This document shows, one piece after another, positions 35,714 through 48,109 of a DNA stretch of 64,000 bases. The notes beneath the pieces were generated by a model. The model ran no database searches, had not been told where the DNA came from, and saw only the letters and a list, made by a program, of their open reading frames with translations. Made by a program: the position numbers and the translations under genes. The stretch is from Stenocarpella maydis (Eukaryota > Ascomycota > Sordariomycetes > Diaporthales > Diaporthaceae), in the NCBI GenBank assembly GCA_002270565.1, contig NQMI01000014.1, positions 62,001 through 126,000 on the forward strand, written 5' to 3'. The first letter of the stretch is position 1. Every line of letters starts with the position of its first letter.

Positions 35714-37221
35714 TCGTGAGCGGTGGCGTGCCGTCCCCAGGCCTCGAGTTCAATCGCTCTTTGGGACCACGAGTCTCGACCGTTCCTTCATCCGGCGCCA
35801 AATTCGTGTACACGATAGCTGGAAGTGATGAACAAGGGAAGTAATATAAATAAATGAATCCTGCAGGAGCAGACATATATCCGGACTAGGTTTATCCGTC
35901 ACGGGCTCACTCCAACAAACGCTGCGCCCACATGAGCAAGAGCGGGCAATTTATGACCAGCAGGTGGTAGCAATTGGCTGTATATTGCTCAACCCATGAA
36001 GTCAAACAACACCTAGGCTTTGTTCAACCTCAGGCGATACCACGATGCAAACATTCACGACTTTTTGGTGAAGTTATATCGGGTTCACTTTGGCGGCTAT
36101 TGTGATAGGCACCTGCAGCTTTTGGTCGGCCAGAACACGATAGACTGGTATTGGATATTTGCCGAGACCATTCAATAAGGGACAAGTAGCCGGATTTCCC
36201 AGCCCTAGTCCAGACCTCTTGATAAAAGTCATACTTGAGCTCGTGAGGTTGGAGGGCGTTAGAGGGGCGGAGACTAGCCCGTCAGCTCCAGATTTCGCTG
36301 AGCTTAGCCCCAACTTTATCCGTACCTTCTGCCTGTCGGCCAATAGGAGGCTCTGGCCCAACCTCCTGGGCCCGTATGGACTTCCGAGCTGCCAGAAAGA
36401 GGGTGGTTGCTGCAACCCTTCGACAGGACATTCTCTGCGATACACCAATGAGCCCCCAAGGCATGCTTGAGACTCAATCTTTGTTGTCAAGGAACCACCC
36501 GCTTCGGTGTGCGTGTGATCAAGATGGCGTGATGTTCCGGAAAATTTTGGACTGGACCCTTCGTGCGTCCGCCAGGAACGTCTTCCTGCTTATTATTGAA
36601 GATATCACATCCTCCACGCAAAGGGTGGCATGCGCCCAGCTCTGCAGCCGAGTACATTGTGATATGCATTGCGGGCCGTTAGCTTCACACCGATCGGGTT
36701 ATGTCAGTTACAGGACTGCCACCGATGTCCAGCACGTCCTGATTAAGCGACCTCTTGGTTCCGTGGTTGTGCAGTAAAGTGGCGATGGTCTGTAGTTGGC
36801 CACGTTCAGCTGGACGAGCGGCAGACCGGCGGGAAGTCCGTATTCTAATCGTTCATTCAGCAGCATGTCCAATTGTGGCTACGACATGCCTCAAGTGCCT
36901 TTGGCCGAGTGGCGACAAATTTGACGAGTTTAGGTTGTGGCCACACATGTCGAGATTAGGCAGAATGCGGGCAATAAGGCATCAGGCGAGGGTCATCTAG
37001 CGATATGTGAAGCCAAGCAGCTCAGGCCATGTGCTTGAAAACGCAGGTAGACTTCGCATGTTGAATTAGCACTTGTGCACGTACCTACAGAGCAGGCCCG
37101 ATGCGCCGAGTCCCAGACGCACAAGATAAGAATGCGAGCTTTCTTGAGACCACCAGAAAGCACTCACCAATGCCGACACCGTGGTCGCCAGCGACCAAGC
37201 GATACCTAGACCAGGTGCTTA
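35714..37221. other. Spacer between secreted-protein and PCI genes
   Basis: No gene is supported. Frames at 36074-36490 (minus) and 36376-36777 (plus) overlap other open frames and show no known motif. The last 200 bases are likely the 3' untranslated region of the PCI gene. Confidence 0.4.
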
Positions 37222-38261
37222 TCAGGACCGACCCTTGATACTGCGAATGACGACCTTGGAGCCGTCCGAATGCCAGCCAACGCCATCCCTCTCGACAAGC
37301 TCAAGGAATGTCGACCCCGTGGCCTTCTCAAGATAAGGGACATCAACCGACAGGTATGCCCGCCCGAAGCATTTCAGCGTATGCCGTCTCAGGCCGTCCT
37401 CGCAGAACTCGAGCAACCTAGCTTGATGGCCGTCGACGGTCCTCCTTACTCTGCCGAATGCAATGAAGTCGCCGCGAGCCAGGGCCTGTAGGACGGCATC
37501 AACCTTGGTGTCACGGAGGCTGAAGCGGTTGCGCAAGGCAAAGGCTTCGGCCAAGTCGGCCCGGCGGCATGCGGCGTCGAGCACAAGGTACCCAGTGACC
37601 TCGCGGAGCTCGAAGCTGGTGAGGGGGTGCTTTGGGTGGATGGTGCGCAGGAGGTGGAGAATGGCGGGATGATAGCTCTCGGAGTGCTTGACCAGAATGG
37701 CGGTGCGCACGTTGAACAGGTAGGCCTGCGTCGCAAAGTCGTCAATGCGCTTCGAGGCCACTATTCCCTCACGCAGTTTGCGCAGAGCCATCAAGACAGC
37801 AGACAGGTCCTTGGGCCCGGTCTGCGCCAGGGTGGGTGCCGGAAAGGGGGGCGGCACAGATGCCGTGGATGCCGTGACTGCCGTAGAGGCCGTAGAGGCC
37901 GCAGAGGCTGCTGTAGAGGCGGTTGAGCCGCCGGAGGCTACTGAGGTGTCGGTACCAGACGATCCGCCCCTCTCCTTGGCGATGGAAAGCGAGCCGAACT
38001 TGTGCAGGAGGGTGTCACGGTCTGCGGCGTCAGAGCAGAAGCTGAGATAGCGCTCGACAATTTTCGTATAGTAGCGTTCCTGGGTCTTGTGGTCGAGCAG
38101 CCTGGGACAGGTCAGCGACAGGACGGCGGCAGGGCTGCAACTCAAGATGAGGTCGGGCCATACCTGGTCTCCCCCTTGGAGGGCAAGCCCATGCTCTCGA
38201 GGGGATCCAGGTCGACTGGTTTGAGGCGTTGCCACGGCCCTGATGGGCCTCTTGCAGGCAT
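37222..38261 (-). CDS. PCI-domain protein of the CSN8/PSMD8/eIF3k (SAC3/GANP-like) type
   Basis: Exons 38261-38164 and 38101-37222 encode 325 aa. The 62-nt intron has donor GTATGG, branch CGCTGACC and acceptor CCCAG; splicing gives the continuous SKGETRLLDHKTQERYYTKI. The frame also runs unspliced into the intron and beyond, giving a longer but less plausible N-terminus. The protein has a short conserved N-terminus (WQRLKPVDLDPLESMGLP), a Ser/Thr/Ala linker at about 90-125 encoded by a GTAGAGGCC-like repeat, and an all-helical C-terminal half ending in a winged-helix-like segment (HTLKCFGRAYLSVDVPYLEKATG, GVGWHSDG). PCI proteins are scaffold subunits of the proteasome lid, COP9 signalosome, eIF3 or mRNA-export complexes. 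Which complex this one joins cannot be told from the sequence. It is divergent from the dehydrogenase gene (661 bases between starts). Confidence 0.65.
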
Positions 38262-38922
38262 GGTGAGTGGCCGCCCAACTGGACAATTGGCGTGGCGTCG
38301 GATGCATACAAGAGGGCTGGGTTTTGAGTAGTGGTTGGCGAGGGAGTTGGAGAGGCGGGAATGCGGGATCCATGTGTTTGGTGGTGGGGGCGGGTGCCGG
38401 GACAGGACCCTTGGAGTTCGTATACCTACTCCGTACTGCGTCCGAGCATCAGCCTTCAAGCCACCGTATCAGGGACTCCCAAGAAGCCACCATCTGTCTT
38501 GCATGACAAGCACATCCTCATTAATCTCTAGGTCCGAGCACGAGGCACGATATTGTTTGACGCAACGGTGATCAGCCATGTCTGGTTACGTGCAGCATTT
38601 TGAAAGCCAACTTTCCAAGGACACGAGGAGACTTCACTCGGACAACTTATACTAGTGACATTAGACTCAGGCTTATGAGACGGGTTTTTCGGGGGGTCGG
38701 TGATGGTGATGCGGGGAATACGGAGTATACCCCGGCACGTCGTCTTCTGTGTAGGGATGTTGGCCGGCTCACTAACAACCCCACGATATCGTCCTCATCT
38801 TGTCCAGGAGCATTGGATAGGATAGAATTTTCTAGACAAGACGTCCTATTTCCGACCCGTGAAATCGTTATTAACTAAATCTCTCCAGTCCCTCAGTCAA
38901 TCGCCTGTCAAGTGACAACAAA
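38262..38922. promoter_or_regulatory. Divergent promoter region of PCI and SDR genes
   Basis: 661 bases between the two start codons. No gene is supported; ATG-opened frames at 38267-38571 and 38600-38878 show no features. CGGAGTA words occur near 38427 and 38721. Confidence 0.4.
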
Positions 38923-39853
38923 ATGGCCGCCTCTCGAATCTCCCAGATCGCCGCCCACCTCAACTTCCCCAGAGGGATGCTGGCCAGCCAGGTCGCCATC
39001 ATAACAGGCAGCGGACAGGGCATTGGCGCCGAGGCAGCCCGCCTCTTCGCAAACGAGGGTGCCCTCGTCGTCGTTTCGGATATAGACGCCGAGAAGGCAG
39101 CATCGGTCGCCGAGGGCATCAATTCCGCAGGCGGGAGGGCCCTCGCCGTGCCTGGCGACATGCTTGATCCAACGTATATCCAGATGTTGGTGGACAAGGC
39201 CGCAGGATTCGGATCCGGGAAGATCCACATTATAGTCAACAATGCGGGTATGCATGGTCTCCATTGAACGCCGCTGCGCCTCAGTTTCCTGCGATTCACC
39301 AGTCTAACTGATAGGGTACACATATGACGCCGTCATTCACAAGATGACAGACAGACAGTGGGACACAATCATGGACCTGCACACCAAGGCCCCCTTCCAG
39401 CTGGTCCGCGCCGCAGCGCCCTACTTCCGCGTCAAGGACGGGGAGCCCCGGTGTATCGTCAACGTCTCGAGCACCTCGGGCATCCACGGCAACGCGGCGC
39501 AGGCCAACTACGCCGTGGCCAAGGCGGGCGTGACGGGTCTCACCAAGACCATTGCCAAGGAATGGGGCCCTGCCTTTGGTGTGCGAGCCAACACGGTGGC
39601 GTTCGGTCACATCTTGACAAGACTCACCCGGGCGAAAGAGGAAGGTGCCTTTATGACGGGTCCCAATGGTGAGAAGATCGCGCTGGGTATCCCCAAGGCA
39701 CAGCTGTCGACCAGAGACCAGCATCTTGACATCCCCTTGAGGAGGCCTGGAACGGCATCCGAGGCAGCATCTGCAATTCTTGCCGTTTGCAGTCCGTTGT
39801 TCAGCTATGTGTCTAGGCAGACTATAATGGTGACCGGCGGGCGCAACATGTAG
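38923..39853 (+). CDS. Short-chain dehydrogenase/reductase (SDR), classical type
   Basis: Exons 38923-39247 and 39315-39853 encode 287 aa. The 67-nt intron has donor GTATGC, branch TCTAAC and acceptor GATAG. Splicing completes NNAGYTYDAV, the family's NNAG motif. Other hallmarks are the cofactor loop TGSGQGIG (about residues 28-35), VVSDID at the end of beta-2, the catalytic serine in NVSSTSG, and YAVAK with the catalytic Tyr and Lys. The acidic residue ending beta-2 suggests preference for NAD(H). The C-terminus (TIMVTGGRNM) fits FabG-like enzymes. No signal peptide is evident; substrate unknown. The gene faces DPM1 tail to tail with 218 bases between stops. Confidence 0.88.
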
Positions 39854-40071
39854 GCTGTAACACACCTCAAAACACACCAACCACCCCTTCATGCTGACAG
39901 CCAAGACCATTATTTTTCGAGCATTTTAATCGCATTATTTTTTTTTTGTGCATCCTTTCATTATGATCCTGGTGAATATGATGCCCCAACTCCAGATGCA
40001 GAAACTCGCCTCCAAAGTGTCCCGAGTTCCAAGGAAGATCCGCCGCAACTCCTCCATCACCACCCAAACTT

Positions 40072-40946
40072 TCACACCTTCGCCCAGAGGGTAATCACAC
40101 CCTTCACGTATTCAGCTATGTCTTCGGCACTGTGCGCCGTTAGTACTTGAGCAAAATCGAAGGAACTGAACCGCTCACCTCATTTTCGAATCGCCGTAAA
40201 TTCTGTCCACAAATGACAGGCCACACTCGCCAATCGTCATGCCCATGGCCTTGGCCGTCACGGCCAGGGCCATCTGCATGCCGAAGCCGCGCACGTCGGT
40301 AGTCTCGAAGAGCTTCTCCAGTGCCGCGCGCTTGTACAGCCGGAAGCTGCCCGTGAGGTCGCTGATGCCGGGGCGCAGGACGGTGTCGGCAAAGATGTTT
40401 GCGCCCTTGCTGGTCAGCTTCCTCTTGAGGTCCCAGCCGAAGACGCCGCCGCCGTTGGCGTAGCGGGTGCCCGTGACGATGTCGTAGTCGTGCGCCTCCT
40501 GCAGGGCGATCATCTGCGGGATAAACTTGGGGTGGTGGCTGAAGTCGGCGTCCATGATGATGATGAAGTTGCCCTTGGTGAACTGCAGGCCGTGCACGTA
40601 CGCCGTGCCCAGGCCGAGCTTGCCCGTCCGCGGCCTGAGCTGGATATGGGGGGAGTAGGCCTTGACGAGCTGGTTGGCCACGTCCTGGGTGCCGTCGGGG
40701 GAGCCGTCGTCGACGATGATGAGTTCCCAGTCGAGGTTGCTGGTGGGTGGGGAGGTGATGTCAGCTGTCTGCTCGTTTGTCTACGGCCTACACGCCCCAT
40801 GCGCTCGGACTAGAGGAGAGCGCAGCTGCTACTTACTTCTCCGAGAATGTTCGCTGCAGCAGCCAGGTGATGATAGGGAGGTTCTGTCGCTCGTTAAATG
40901 TGGGCAGGATCACCGAGTAGACGTTCTTGGTCGCGCCTTTCGCCAT
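40072..40946 (-). CDS. dpm1: Dolichol-phosphate mannosyltransferase catalytic subunit (DPM1)
   Basis: Exons 40946-40837, 40739-40179 and 40129-40072 encode 242 aa. It transfers mannose from GDP-mannose to dolichol phosphate at the cytosolic face of the ER, giving the donor for N-glycans, O-mannosylation and GPI anchors. GT2-family features in order are YSVILPTFNERQNLP, IIVDDGSPDGT, GLGTAYVHGL, the metal site MDADFSHHP, GWDLKRKLTSKGANIFA and LTGSFRLYKR. It lacks C-terminal membrane segments, as in the short form that needs DPM2/DPM3 partners. Introns are 97 nt (GTAAGT...CCAG) and 49 nt (GTGAGC, branch ACTAAC, CACAG). The last one hides an exon of only 58 bases encoding AEDIAEYVKGVITLWAKV; without it the frame would stop just after YGDSK. 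Confidence 0.94.
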
Positions 40947-41996
40947 GGTGAGTGAGGTAATTAGAAGGAGATACTGAGAAAGACGGGAAGAATTAGGGAG
41001 TGTCAGAATCAGGAAGAAATCAGTCAATGCGCTCTCTCAATGGGCAAAAGAAAGGAGCGTCGTGAGGGTGCAGGGGTCAAGTTGGATGGAATGCGACGGT
41101 GGAGGTCGTGGCCTTTCTGGGAGCATTGCCCATGTGGTCGTCTTAGCGCCTAGACTACGTAGATGTGGCCCCCTGCACCTGGATATGGATGACTAAGCGT
41201 CCGCCATCGCCGCTCGCTCCCTCTGATCGGACCTCTAGTCCTATGGAAACAAAATACTAAAGGTGTCTACATACAACATCTACAGTTTTGCCCTGGTCTC
41301 GTCACAACTCCCAGAACCCCAGGGTCTATTGTGTGCTGAATGGTGGGAAGCGGGCGGCAGAGACCCCGTGCATAGCATCGGCAAGCAAGCCAAATGTCCA
41401 ACTACACAGGTACAATGTCCCAAGGAAGCTCATCGGAGAGGGCTGCACAGTAATAGTGTGCCCTGTGGTCGGCTGTTCGCCTTCGAATATTCCAGTAAGT
41501 CTTTTCGAGCAGTTGCTACTAATTTTTGAGATGCCGCAGCCGTGGGCAAGGCATTTATTTGGTTGGAGGAAACCTTGAGCACATAAATAACGCGTGATAC
41601 CATCTAGAGGTTTTCACAATCCCCCACCTCGCCAATCAATACAATAAGCTCACATGATGTTCAGTTCAAATATTGTTAATTTATTGTCTTTCTGGGGGTT
41701 TTTTTTGTCTTATATCCTTGTCTGCTATTGCAACATGTCTTACATTCGACCAGAAGACAGGCCCCTAGGCCCAGTTTCAAGCTCAACAACCCCACAGCAA
41801 GACGGGTATAAAGTGCCTTCGGCACAAGAAGTCTCCTGCATTTTGTTCGCAACCCAGAAAACACTAATAGACAAGAGAAACAGCGAAAATATCAGAAAAC
41901 CCATCAAAGCAAAGCAAATATGACACGTGGACGTGGATGCCGAATGCAACACCAGGCGCGTGAGATACACGCCCATGCCCACCCCACCCGCACGCT
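40947..41996. other. Spacer between DPM1 and the ENA ATPase gene
   Basis: Holds the DPM1 promoter side and the 3' flank of the ATPase gene. No gene is supported; frames at 41263-41578 and 41654-41923 have no recognisable features. The AT-rich stretch 41590-41930 is probably the ATPase 3' untranslated region. Confidence 0.45.
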
Positions 41997-44900
41997 TTAG
42001 ACGTTCGTCGAGATCTTCTCCCCAGACCCGTTCACGTTCCGGCCGTTGGGGGAGGTCTCGGTCTTCTCCGAGGTCCTCGTGCGGCCGCCGGGGGAGGCGT
42101 CGCCCGTGTTGTGCCTCTTGCTGAAGCTCGAGGTGGCCCAGCCCTTGATGCTGGAGAAGCTGAGTGCGGTGCTGAGCCTCCTGCCCTCGACGCTGCCCTG
42201 GGAGAAGGCCCCATGAACGACGGCATGGTCATCGAGGAGATGGAAGGCCCGCTTGATGGCCTTCCACGTCTCCATGCCCGCGATGAACACGATGGTGAAG
42301 CCAATCACGAGGCCCCACTCCCACGTGATGCCCGTGTGCTTGAAGAACTGATGGTTCACCACGGGGATGTACACGGTCAGGAAAACGGAGGCCATGCCGA
42401 TCGATACGGCCCAGAAGAGGAAGCGGTTGGCGTAGATGTCCTTGAAGAACTGGAAGGGCCCGTGGCGCTCCGGGTTCAGCGCGAACATGGACCGCCGCAG
42501 GTGCTTGAACTCCCACGCCGACAGTAGGATCAGCCATGTCAGCTCTGCGAACACGGCGGCACGCGCCCGGAAGACGGGGAGGCAGTCCTCTGAGTAGCTC
42601 CCGTTGCAGTCCGTTCCAAGGTTGCCGCCGTTGACGCCATATATGACAATTATGAAGGTCGCGAGGGTGCAGACACCCATGAGCAGCCCGTACACGGCCA
42701 TGTCCACCATGATCTGCTTTGTGAAGATGCCCTTGGAGTGGGGTGGCTTCCTCATCACGTCTGACGCGGCAATCTCACGACCAAGGCCAAAAGCGGGGAA
42801 AGACGAGGTGATCATGTTGATCCAGATAATCTCGAGGGGCGAAATTGGGAAGACGGATAATCCGCTGGCATCCTGGAACGCGAGGCCACAGATCAGAAGG
42901 ATGACCTCACCAACATTGGACGTGAGGAGGTGCAGGATGAACTTCTGGATGTTGTCGAACATGCGCCTTCCCTCGCGGATGGCTGCAACGATGGAGTTGA
43001 ACTTGTCATCCGTCAGCACGATCTTGGCCGCAGACTTGGCGACATCAGAGCCGCTGCCCATCGCGATACCGACATCCGCGTTGGCAAGCGAGGGCGCATC
43101 GTTGACACCGTCGCCAGTCATGGCCATGAACGCCTTGCGTCTCCGCAGGGCCTCAATCATGCGCGTCTTGGTGTCCGGAGCGCAACGAGCAATAACCAGC
43201 GGTAGTTCCTCCAAGGCATCGATTTCCGCATCGCTCAGCTTGTCAAAATCAGTCGCCTTGAGAACGATCGAGTCCGCAGTGCCAGGAGGCAGGATGCCCA
43301 AGTTACGCGGGATGATGCCGACCTCCTTGGCAATGGCCCTGGCGGTAGCCGGGTGGTCACCAGTAAGCATGTGCACCTTGATACCTGCGCTGGCACATTC
43401 TCCGATAGCGGGCGTCGTCTCTCGTCTCGGTGGATCGTAGATACCCGCAAGCCCGAGGAGTGTCAAGTTGCTCTCGACTTGGCCACGGAGAGCGTCGTCA
43501 TTTTCAGCCTCGGCCGGGTTAGAAACCGAGGTGAATCGACCATTCCATTCCTTGCTGGCAACAGCGAGAACACGGAGGCCTTGCGAAGCGAGTTTGTCCA
43601 TCTGGGCCAACACCTTCTCCTTGATCTCATCTGTCAGGGGCTCTTGGACATCACCGAAGCCAATGGTTGAGCAAAGATCGAGAACTCGCTCGACGGCGCC
43701 CTTGGTGTAAATAACACTACCATTCGATGGCACGTTATAAGGGTTGCCGTCGGGTGCGTTGTACACCACCGACATTCGCTTGATGCTGCTGTCGAAGGGG
43801 AACTCGGCGATTTGCTTCCAGCCGCTGGCTTCGAGCTCCTTCTTCCGCACTTCAAAGCGGTGGGAGAAGACCTGCAGAGCAATTTCTGTCGGCTCGCCGG
43901 TTGTCTGCCATTTGGATTCCCCGTCATCGTATCGCACAGTCGCAAGGTTGCAGAGCGAGGATGCAAGCAGGAACGCGTGCAGGTCTGGGCTGGCTTCAGC
44001 TTCCTTTTCCTCAGGGTCTTCTTTTCTGTTCTGCTCAAGCTTCTCCTGTGGCACGTCGAACTTGAGGGCCGGAGCGCTCCGCTCCTGGTCGAAGTCACGC
44101 TCCTTCTTCGGCTCTTCAGGTGCATCGAGGGGTACATTGCGGTAAGTAACCCGCCCGATGGTTGGGTCGCTGGGATCCTCAGAGTCGTGGACAGTGTAAG
44201 CATTAGAGAAGGGCAGCCAAGCTTTCCGAACAATCATGGCGCCTTGAGTCAGGGTTCCGGTCTTATCGGAGCAGATATTCGTAACACCTCCGAGTGCCTC
44301 CAAGGCAGACAGATCCCTGTAATTCACTAGTTAATTAAAAAAAAAACCCCAAAAAAAACCGGATATAAGTCTACAAGGGGCGTGTTACATATACATACCG
44401 GACGACGACATTAGCCTTGCGCATGACAGTTGTTGCAACGACCATGGTGATGGTCAGCACAGCAACCAAGGACTCGGGGATAATGGCAATTCCGGTAGAA
44501 ATTGCGTAGATGATAACCTCGTTGGTCATCCGGAATCGATTGACTGCGAACACAATGACTGCCAGAAGCAGGGCACACAGGAACAGGACATAGGCCAGCT
44601 TGCTCAATCGAATCTGGAGCGGCGTGCCCTCGGTCAGGCCTAAGAACTTGCCGAAGAAGTCGTAAGTCCGCCTGAGCCCTCCCTTGACAGGAGCCGCTTT
44701 GCCGTATTTCTTCCAGTTCATAGACCTCCCTGGCTTCCTTGTCGTCTTGGTGGTCGAGGCAGCAATCTTGCCAACCTCGGTTTGCATTCCTGTTGCAATT
44801 ACGATACCACGGCCGCGGCCCTTCCGAACGACAGTGGTGGCGTACGCAATGTTGACGCGGTCACCGATGCCAACCTCACTCTCCTCGGAGGCCAGCTTCT

Positions 44901-45685
44901 CGGTGCCAGGAATCATAATATCGTTTTCAGTCGACTTCTCCACGGGCATGGCCTCGCCTGTAAGACTTTGCTCATCGCAAGAGAGGTTCATGGCTTCAAA
45001 CATTCGAAGATCGGCAGGTACTGTGTCACCCATTTTCAGGATAACAATATCACCAGGCACTGCCTCAGGACTAAAAGAAGTTAGTAATGATCAGTAACCA
45101 GGTTGGATGATATCAAGGTTATTCATTATCATCAGGCTGGCACGGTGTCAAGCGACAAGTCCAGACTGCAGGCATGGGAAACATACTTTGGGATGACTTG
45201 AACTTTTCCATCACGAATAACGGTTGCTGAAGGAGAAGACAGAGCCCTAAGAGCATCCATCTTCTTCTCAGCCTTATACTCTTGTAGGAATCCGATGGAG
45301 ACATTGAGCACGATGACCACAGCAAGGACCCCACCTTCAATCCAGTCCTGGATTGCAAGACTGACAATTGTTGCAAAGAAGAGGACCTAGAAGCATATGT
45401 ATATATACAATTGGTAAGCCAATGAGCAGGAGTGATGATACTTCGTAGTATTTGATAACAATTCTAGGAATAAGAACTTACCAAGATCATAGCATTGAAG
45501 AGCTGCTTGATAAAAATTGTGTACCAGGGGATTGCTCCCCCGACGTCGAGCTCATTGCGAGGGTATTCCTGCTGCAGTTGCGCAACTTGCGCCGAACTCA
45601 ACCCTTTGTCGACATCTGTCTTGAGGGCAGCTGCAACGTCATTTGGCGCGAGGAGGAAGGGATGTCGGTCAAACTGGCCGGCCAT
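41997..45685 (-). CDS. ena1: ENA-type P-type ATPase (type IID), Na+/K+/Li+ export
   Basis: Exons 45685-45482, 45386-45187, 45070-44399 and 44316-41997 encode 1131 aa. It pumps Na+ (and Li+ or K+) out across the plasma membrane at the cost of ATP. P-type signatures are the actuator SLTGEAMPVEK, the phosphorylation site ICSDKTGTLTQ, the nucleotide-binding KGAVERVL, MLTGDHPATA and the hinge MTGDGVNDAPSLANADVGIAMG. N-terminal text (NDVAAALKTDVDKGLSSAQV), AMILVLFFATIVSLAIQDWIEGG and NVVVRDLSALEALGGVTNICSDKTG are typical of the fungal ENA/IID group rather than SERCA or PMR1 pumps. Introns are 95, 116 and 82 nt; all junctions rebuild conserved text. The hydrophilic C-terminal 80 residues are Ser/Thr/Arg-rich and may be regulatory. 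No paralogue is next to it. Confidence 0.9.
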
Positions 45686-46934
45686 AATGTGTTCACTTGA
45701 TGACCATGGATGTTGAGATGCCGGGTGTGGATGAGATTCCGATCATAAGCGAGTGGACTCTGGATTGGCAAGTCACCAGAGGATTTTCGATATTGTGAAG
45801 GACGAGGATTGTTTTCACGACATTGACTGCACAAGTCCTTTGTCAAACCGAAATAATTTTAACATGTGATCCTGGGGGATCAGAGCTACTTAAGTACTTG
45901 ACAACAATGGTGGAAAAGCTTCGATGAGTCCAGAAGGCAAACGTAACGACACAGGGCAGACCAGGCCATGAACCGACCATGACGGCGAGGCCTTAGCCAT
46001 GGCGCCGAGCGAAGCCAAGAGCAGAACCTTCGACATTGACGAACCACGAGGCAGCACAGGAGGAACCACCCAGGTATCTAGCTCCGCCGTGAGGCTCGCG
46101 TGAGTATGCGGGTGCCCCAACAACCCGTTATCAAGAGTATTGCAGTCCTTTATTGGGTCCAATGGCATCATACCAAGCCTCCTGGCGGTCCAAACAGCTG
46201 GGCGGTGCTGGGCGGCACCGGGGCGGGAGTCTCGGCGGAAGGCTTGGCTGCTCCCGTTATCCGAGGGCATTCTGCGCGCAGGAACTGCATCGAGGGCCCT
46301 CGCTGCTGGAGCTGTTTGCATTACCCCGATCATACCAGAGGCGCAGGAGCGGCCGCAGGCCGAGGCCGAGCCAAGAAATGACTAGTCTCTTGTCAAGAAT
46401 CGCTCAACACCGAAAACGGGCGAGGAAGCTGGCCTGAGCCAATGAAGGCGTCCCGGCAACTTAGATAATCACGCCAGTGGGCGACTGACTGCCCGTGACC
46501 TTTGTTAGCCGGTGCCGAGACATGGGACGTGCGGACGCGGCTGGGAAGGGGGAAGGAGGATTACTCGCGTTGGCCAGGCTAGCAGGCTGGTTGGGACAAA
46601 GATTTGCCTCCCAAGCAATTTGGGTCCCTATAACAAGACTCCGGAAGTGCTTGGTCAGTGTGGGAAGGACCCTGGTTCAAGCTTTGGGGCGGACTGGGCA
46701 ATGGCATCGATTCTCTCTTCCATCGCATGGAAATACTTCATGTCGGTAGTAGTGATTGCTGCCGTGCATCCACGATGAGGAGTGTGTGCAGTGGTGTGCA
46801 GGGCAGGCAGGCTCTGAGACATCAGTCGCCTGTCGCCGCATGTGGACTGACAAGTGCCGGTTAGCCGAGCACGAAGTCATGAGGAGGGTTGAACCGACAT
46901 GGCGCGCTGCTGGGGACCTTTTGGTCCAGCTTTT

Positions 46935-47002
46935 GGCCTGCTGGCCTGCTGGCCTGCTGGCCTGCTGGTGCAGCCTCTGGTGCAGCCTCTGGTGCAGCCT
47001 CT
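46935..47002. repeat. Adjacent tandem repeats: 8-bp x 4 and 12-bp x 3
   Basis: GGCCTGCT is repeated four times at 46935-46966 and passes directly into three copies of GGTGCAGCCTCT at 46967-47002. Confidence 0.9.
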
Positions 47003-47905
47003 GGTCTTGCGTCACCATACACTACTGCACGATGTTGTTGTACTTTGTAGGCCAGCCGTCACTTTTCGGTTCCCGTGCAGGTCAGGCTGCAGGCCCGGCT
47101 GGTCTGGTCACCCCACATCAAGCATCATTGGCCAATGCCTCTGGACGAAGGTTGAAACCCCGGCACATATCAGCACTGGGCGCCAAGGCTGGGGGCTCTT
47201 GTTTATGAATATGTAACCTGGTTACCTGCGTATCCAGTCCTGTCAGTCCAGTAGGTCCGAGGAACGTAGTATAGGAGTCGTTGTCCGATGCTCCCATTTA
47301 TTACTGACTGACTCCTCAGCGCTCCTGAAACGGCGACAAGACACGGCCCCAGCAGACTGTCTGAGTACGGGGCCATGCGGGGGGAGGTAGGAATGAGGTC
47401 GGGGTTGGCCTTCTTCTGACAAACCTTGAAGCAGAGAGAAGCAGCAAGAGAGAGACTCGGCTGGGCTGCGCTGGGCTGCTGTACCAGGTTTTGTTAATAA
47501 GCAGGGTTTAAGGTTTACCACAGCCCGTCGAGGTGGCCCCAGGGGGAGGGGGCGAGTAGGAGGTAATAGCATGAGCGAGTCGGGATGCAGGCTCCTGATT
47601 CGTTCAGCCACTGGGAGGCGGGACTGTGTACTGGGCATCACGAGCAGCACCACACTGTGTGGACAGGTGATATCAAGTACGCAGAGTCGTCGGGCCAGGC
47701 GAGACTACTACGTAGTAGATACTGTACACTACCTCGATTCCGCCTCGGAGGCGAGTGCTGGTGTTTGCGAGAAGTGTGTAGCAGAGCCCATGCTCCCGGG
47801 CGGAGGATTAGGTGAGCCGAGCAAGCAAGCAGAGCAGAGCAGACAGGCAAGCCGCGGCCCTCAAGCCTTCAACCTCGCACTTTCTCAACCTCTCCCCCCC
47901 CCCCC

Positions 47906-47924
47906 NNNNNNNNNNNNNNNNNNN
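47906..47924. other. Assembly gap (19 N)
   Basis: Nineteen undetermined bases follow a run of C, so the gap probably reflects a hard-to-sequence homopolymer. It lies about 190 bases upstream of the next start codon. Confidence 0.98.
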
Positions 47925-48109
47925 CACGCCCCTTCTCCTCACAACAACCTCGCACCGCCATCAAGCTCCATTGACGGCTTCACCAGCCTTGCCATCAGCC
48001 ACCTCAGCCCATCTGCCCCATCGATACCGTGCATCACTCGCAGCGCATCGATTGCGACACCGGACTCCCGCCCTCTCGTCCGCCCATCCGATTATTACGT
48101 CATACCGCA

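Larger units (their letters stand above)
45686..48109. other. Spacer between ENA ATPase and Ala/Pro-rich protein genes
   Basis: Holds two divergent promoters. I find no supported gene; frames at 45890-46333 (minus), 46756-47208 (plus) and 47571-48512 (plus) have no recognisable features, and the last spans the N gap. Small tandem repeats and the gap are listed separately. Confidence 0.45.

Noticed and set aside
36074..36490. 138-codon minus-strand frame upstream of the secreted protein gene
   Set aside because: No recognisable features, and it overlaps a similarly open plus-strand frame at 36159-36470.
42604..43440. 278-codon open frame on the plus strand
   Set aside because: Entirely antisense to the catalytic part of the ENA ATPase, which is unmistakable.
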